From positions 67,217 to 131,216 of the forward strand of contig WGMZ01000019.1 in assembly GCA_016124735.1 (NCBI GenBank): a DNA stretch of 64,000 nt. The letters are read 5' to 3'. The notes below the pieces were generated by a model that saw only the letters and a list, made by a program, of their open reading frames with translations, had not been told where the DNA came from and did no database searches. A program made the position numbers and the translations under genes. Shown piece after piece: positions 63,249 through 64,000 of the stretch. Positions within the stretch are counted from its first letter, which is position 1. Each line of letters opens with the position of its first letter. The stretch comes from Bacteroidota bacterium (lineage in GTDB: Bacteria; Bacteroidota; Bacteroidia; UBA8524).

Positions 63249-64000
63249 AATAAATCTGGCTTATTTAATTTTTGAGATGCATTTTTCGTCTCAGCCGGAT
63301 TTTGAATGAACCAACAGGCAAATACCAGGAAGGTAAATACCCCTTGTTGTCGCTCAAAAACTGATTCCGTAAGACAAAACAGCATGAACATCAGGGAAAA
63401 AATAAAGAGCATTTCCAATTGCTTCTTTTTGGCAATTGCGAACAAAAACCCAAAGCAGGCAATCAGGGAAATGAAAGAGAAAACCCCGCCCTGTACCAGG
63501 GTTTCCGCATATTGATTATGAAAATTGTATCCGATATATCCTTTGGATTTACCCTCTTTTGGCTCATATAAATTTAGCGAACGGTATTTGGCATCCAATG
63601 CCGCCTGACTACTTCCCGGACCGGTTCCCCAGAATAAAATGCCGTCTGTTTGCACAATTTCCAGAGCGAATCGCAGCTGCAAAATGCGCAAGCTCAATCC
63701 ATCCAGATAAACATCCGGTCCGATGGATATTGCATTGATATATTTCAATCGAGAAGTCGAAACGTCCGTGAATCGTTTGGATACCGGATTGTTGGTGATC
63801 GCAATAAGGAGCACCGGCAGAATAAAAGCTCCCCGAACCAGCCATTTTAATGTTCTTTTTGGATGATTACGTTTCAAGGAAAAGTAGCTCAATACTGCCA
63901 GAGCTATCAGAATCATGAGTTTGGAGCTGAGTAAAATCAGCAAGGCCAATAGCCATAATTGGAAGACCGTACGAAGAGGAAAATCTTCGATGGATTCACT
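63245..64000 (-). CDS. O-antigen ligase/polymerase-like membrane protein (partial, 5' end outside)
   Basis: The frame is open from 63245 to the window edge (251 residues visible); the start lies beyond 64000. Transmembrane helices alternate with the Wzy_C-type segment GILFWGTGPGSSQAALDAKYRSL ... GYNFHNQYAETLVQGGVFSFISLI, where the His-Asn-Gln segment is the family landmark, and there are several further helices. Such proteins polymerise or ligate polysaccharide at the outer face of the inner membrane. It heads, in this window, the run with the sugar transferase. Confidence 0.82.
   Translation of the reverse strand, partial: SESIEDFPLRTVFQLWLLALLILLSSKLMILIALAVLSYFSLKRNHPKRTLKWLVRGAFILPVLLIAITNNPVSKRFTDVSTSRLKYINAISIGPDVYLDGLSLRILQLRFALEIVQTDGILFWGTGPGSSQAALDAKYRSLNLYEPKEGKSKGYIGYNFHNQYAETLVQGGVFSFISLIACFGFLFAIAKKKQLEMLFIFSLMFMLFCLTESVFERQQGVFTFLVFACWFIQNPAETKNASQKLNKPDLL

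Overview
The window reads as chromosome of a gliding or secreting Bacteroidota (Flavobacteriales/Cryomorphaceae-like or a relative). The reasons are type IX secretion (T9SS) genes (porV, porU, two porP/SprF, gldJ), at least five proteins with T9SS C-terminal sorting or sorting-like domains, many near-consensus Bacteroidota -7 boxes (TAnnTTTG), no obvious Shine-Dalgarno sites, and a Rho factor with a large disordered insert. No prophage, insertion sequence or CRISPR array was seen. Only one tRNA (Pro, CGG) is present, and no rRNA.

Layout. 0-5.3 kb: end of an outer-membrane barrel protein, AMP nucleosidase, a very large secreted propeller/barrel protein, an MBL-fold hydrolase coupled to a 51-residue Cys-rich membrane protein. 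5.3-14.2 kb: the T9SS block porV-porU (minus) against porP-porP-gldJ (plus). 14.3-18.2 kb: bacilliredoxin, ahcY, a zinc-ribbon membrane protein, a eukaryote-type citrate synthase. 18.2-22.5 kb: two paralogous secreted proteins with GldN-like modules, an intergenic dispersed repeat, and rho. 22.7-26.8 kb: Fnr-type regulator, UspA-like protein, ccoI and ccoS (maturation of cbb3 oxidase without the oxidase genes). 26.9-31.3 kb: rpoN/PAP2-like/paaG operon diverging from asnS over a palindromic double promoter. 31.5-42 kb: Ppx/GppA phosphatase, UbiA prenyltransferase, a subtilase, a DUF2330-like protein and a 1282-residue adhesin-like protein, the last exported by T9SS like the subtilase. 42-46.8 kb: paaBCD (no paaA) behind an 18-bp palindrome, then two di-haem peroxidases with an MbnP-like copper protein carrying a T9SS sorting domain. 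46.8-53.7 kb: the DUF58/MoxR/DUF4350/DUF4129/membrane/SpoIIM-like operon divergent from an RDD gene. 53.7-56.1 kb: pdxJ and an ABC-F ATPase. 56.1-57.7 kb: gene-poor region with the second dispersed-repeat copy, four tandem 104/114-bp units, a long hairpin and tRNA-Pro. 57.7-64 kb: a type-B T9SS cargo, a methyltransferase and the start of a surface-polysaccharide operon (Wzy-like, sugar transferase, nucleotidyltransferase-like, epimerase-like).

How it fits together. PorU/PorV/PorP/GldJ would export and anchor the cargo proteins encoded here. The most attractive candidate system is the MbnP-like protein plus two MauG/CcpA-family di-haem enzymes: by analogy with methanotroph MbnH/MbnP, one of the enzymes may oxidise a tryptophan of the copper protein, here delivered to the cell surface by T9SS rather than kept in the periplasm. 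All assignments are from reading the sequence; no database search was run.
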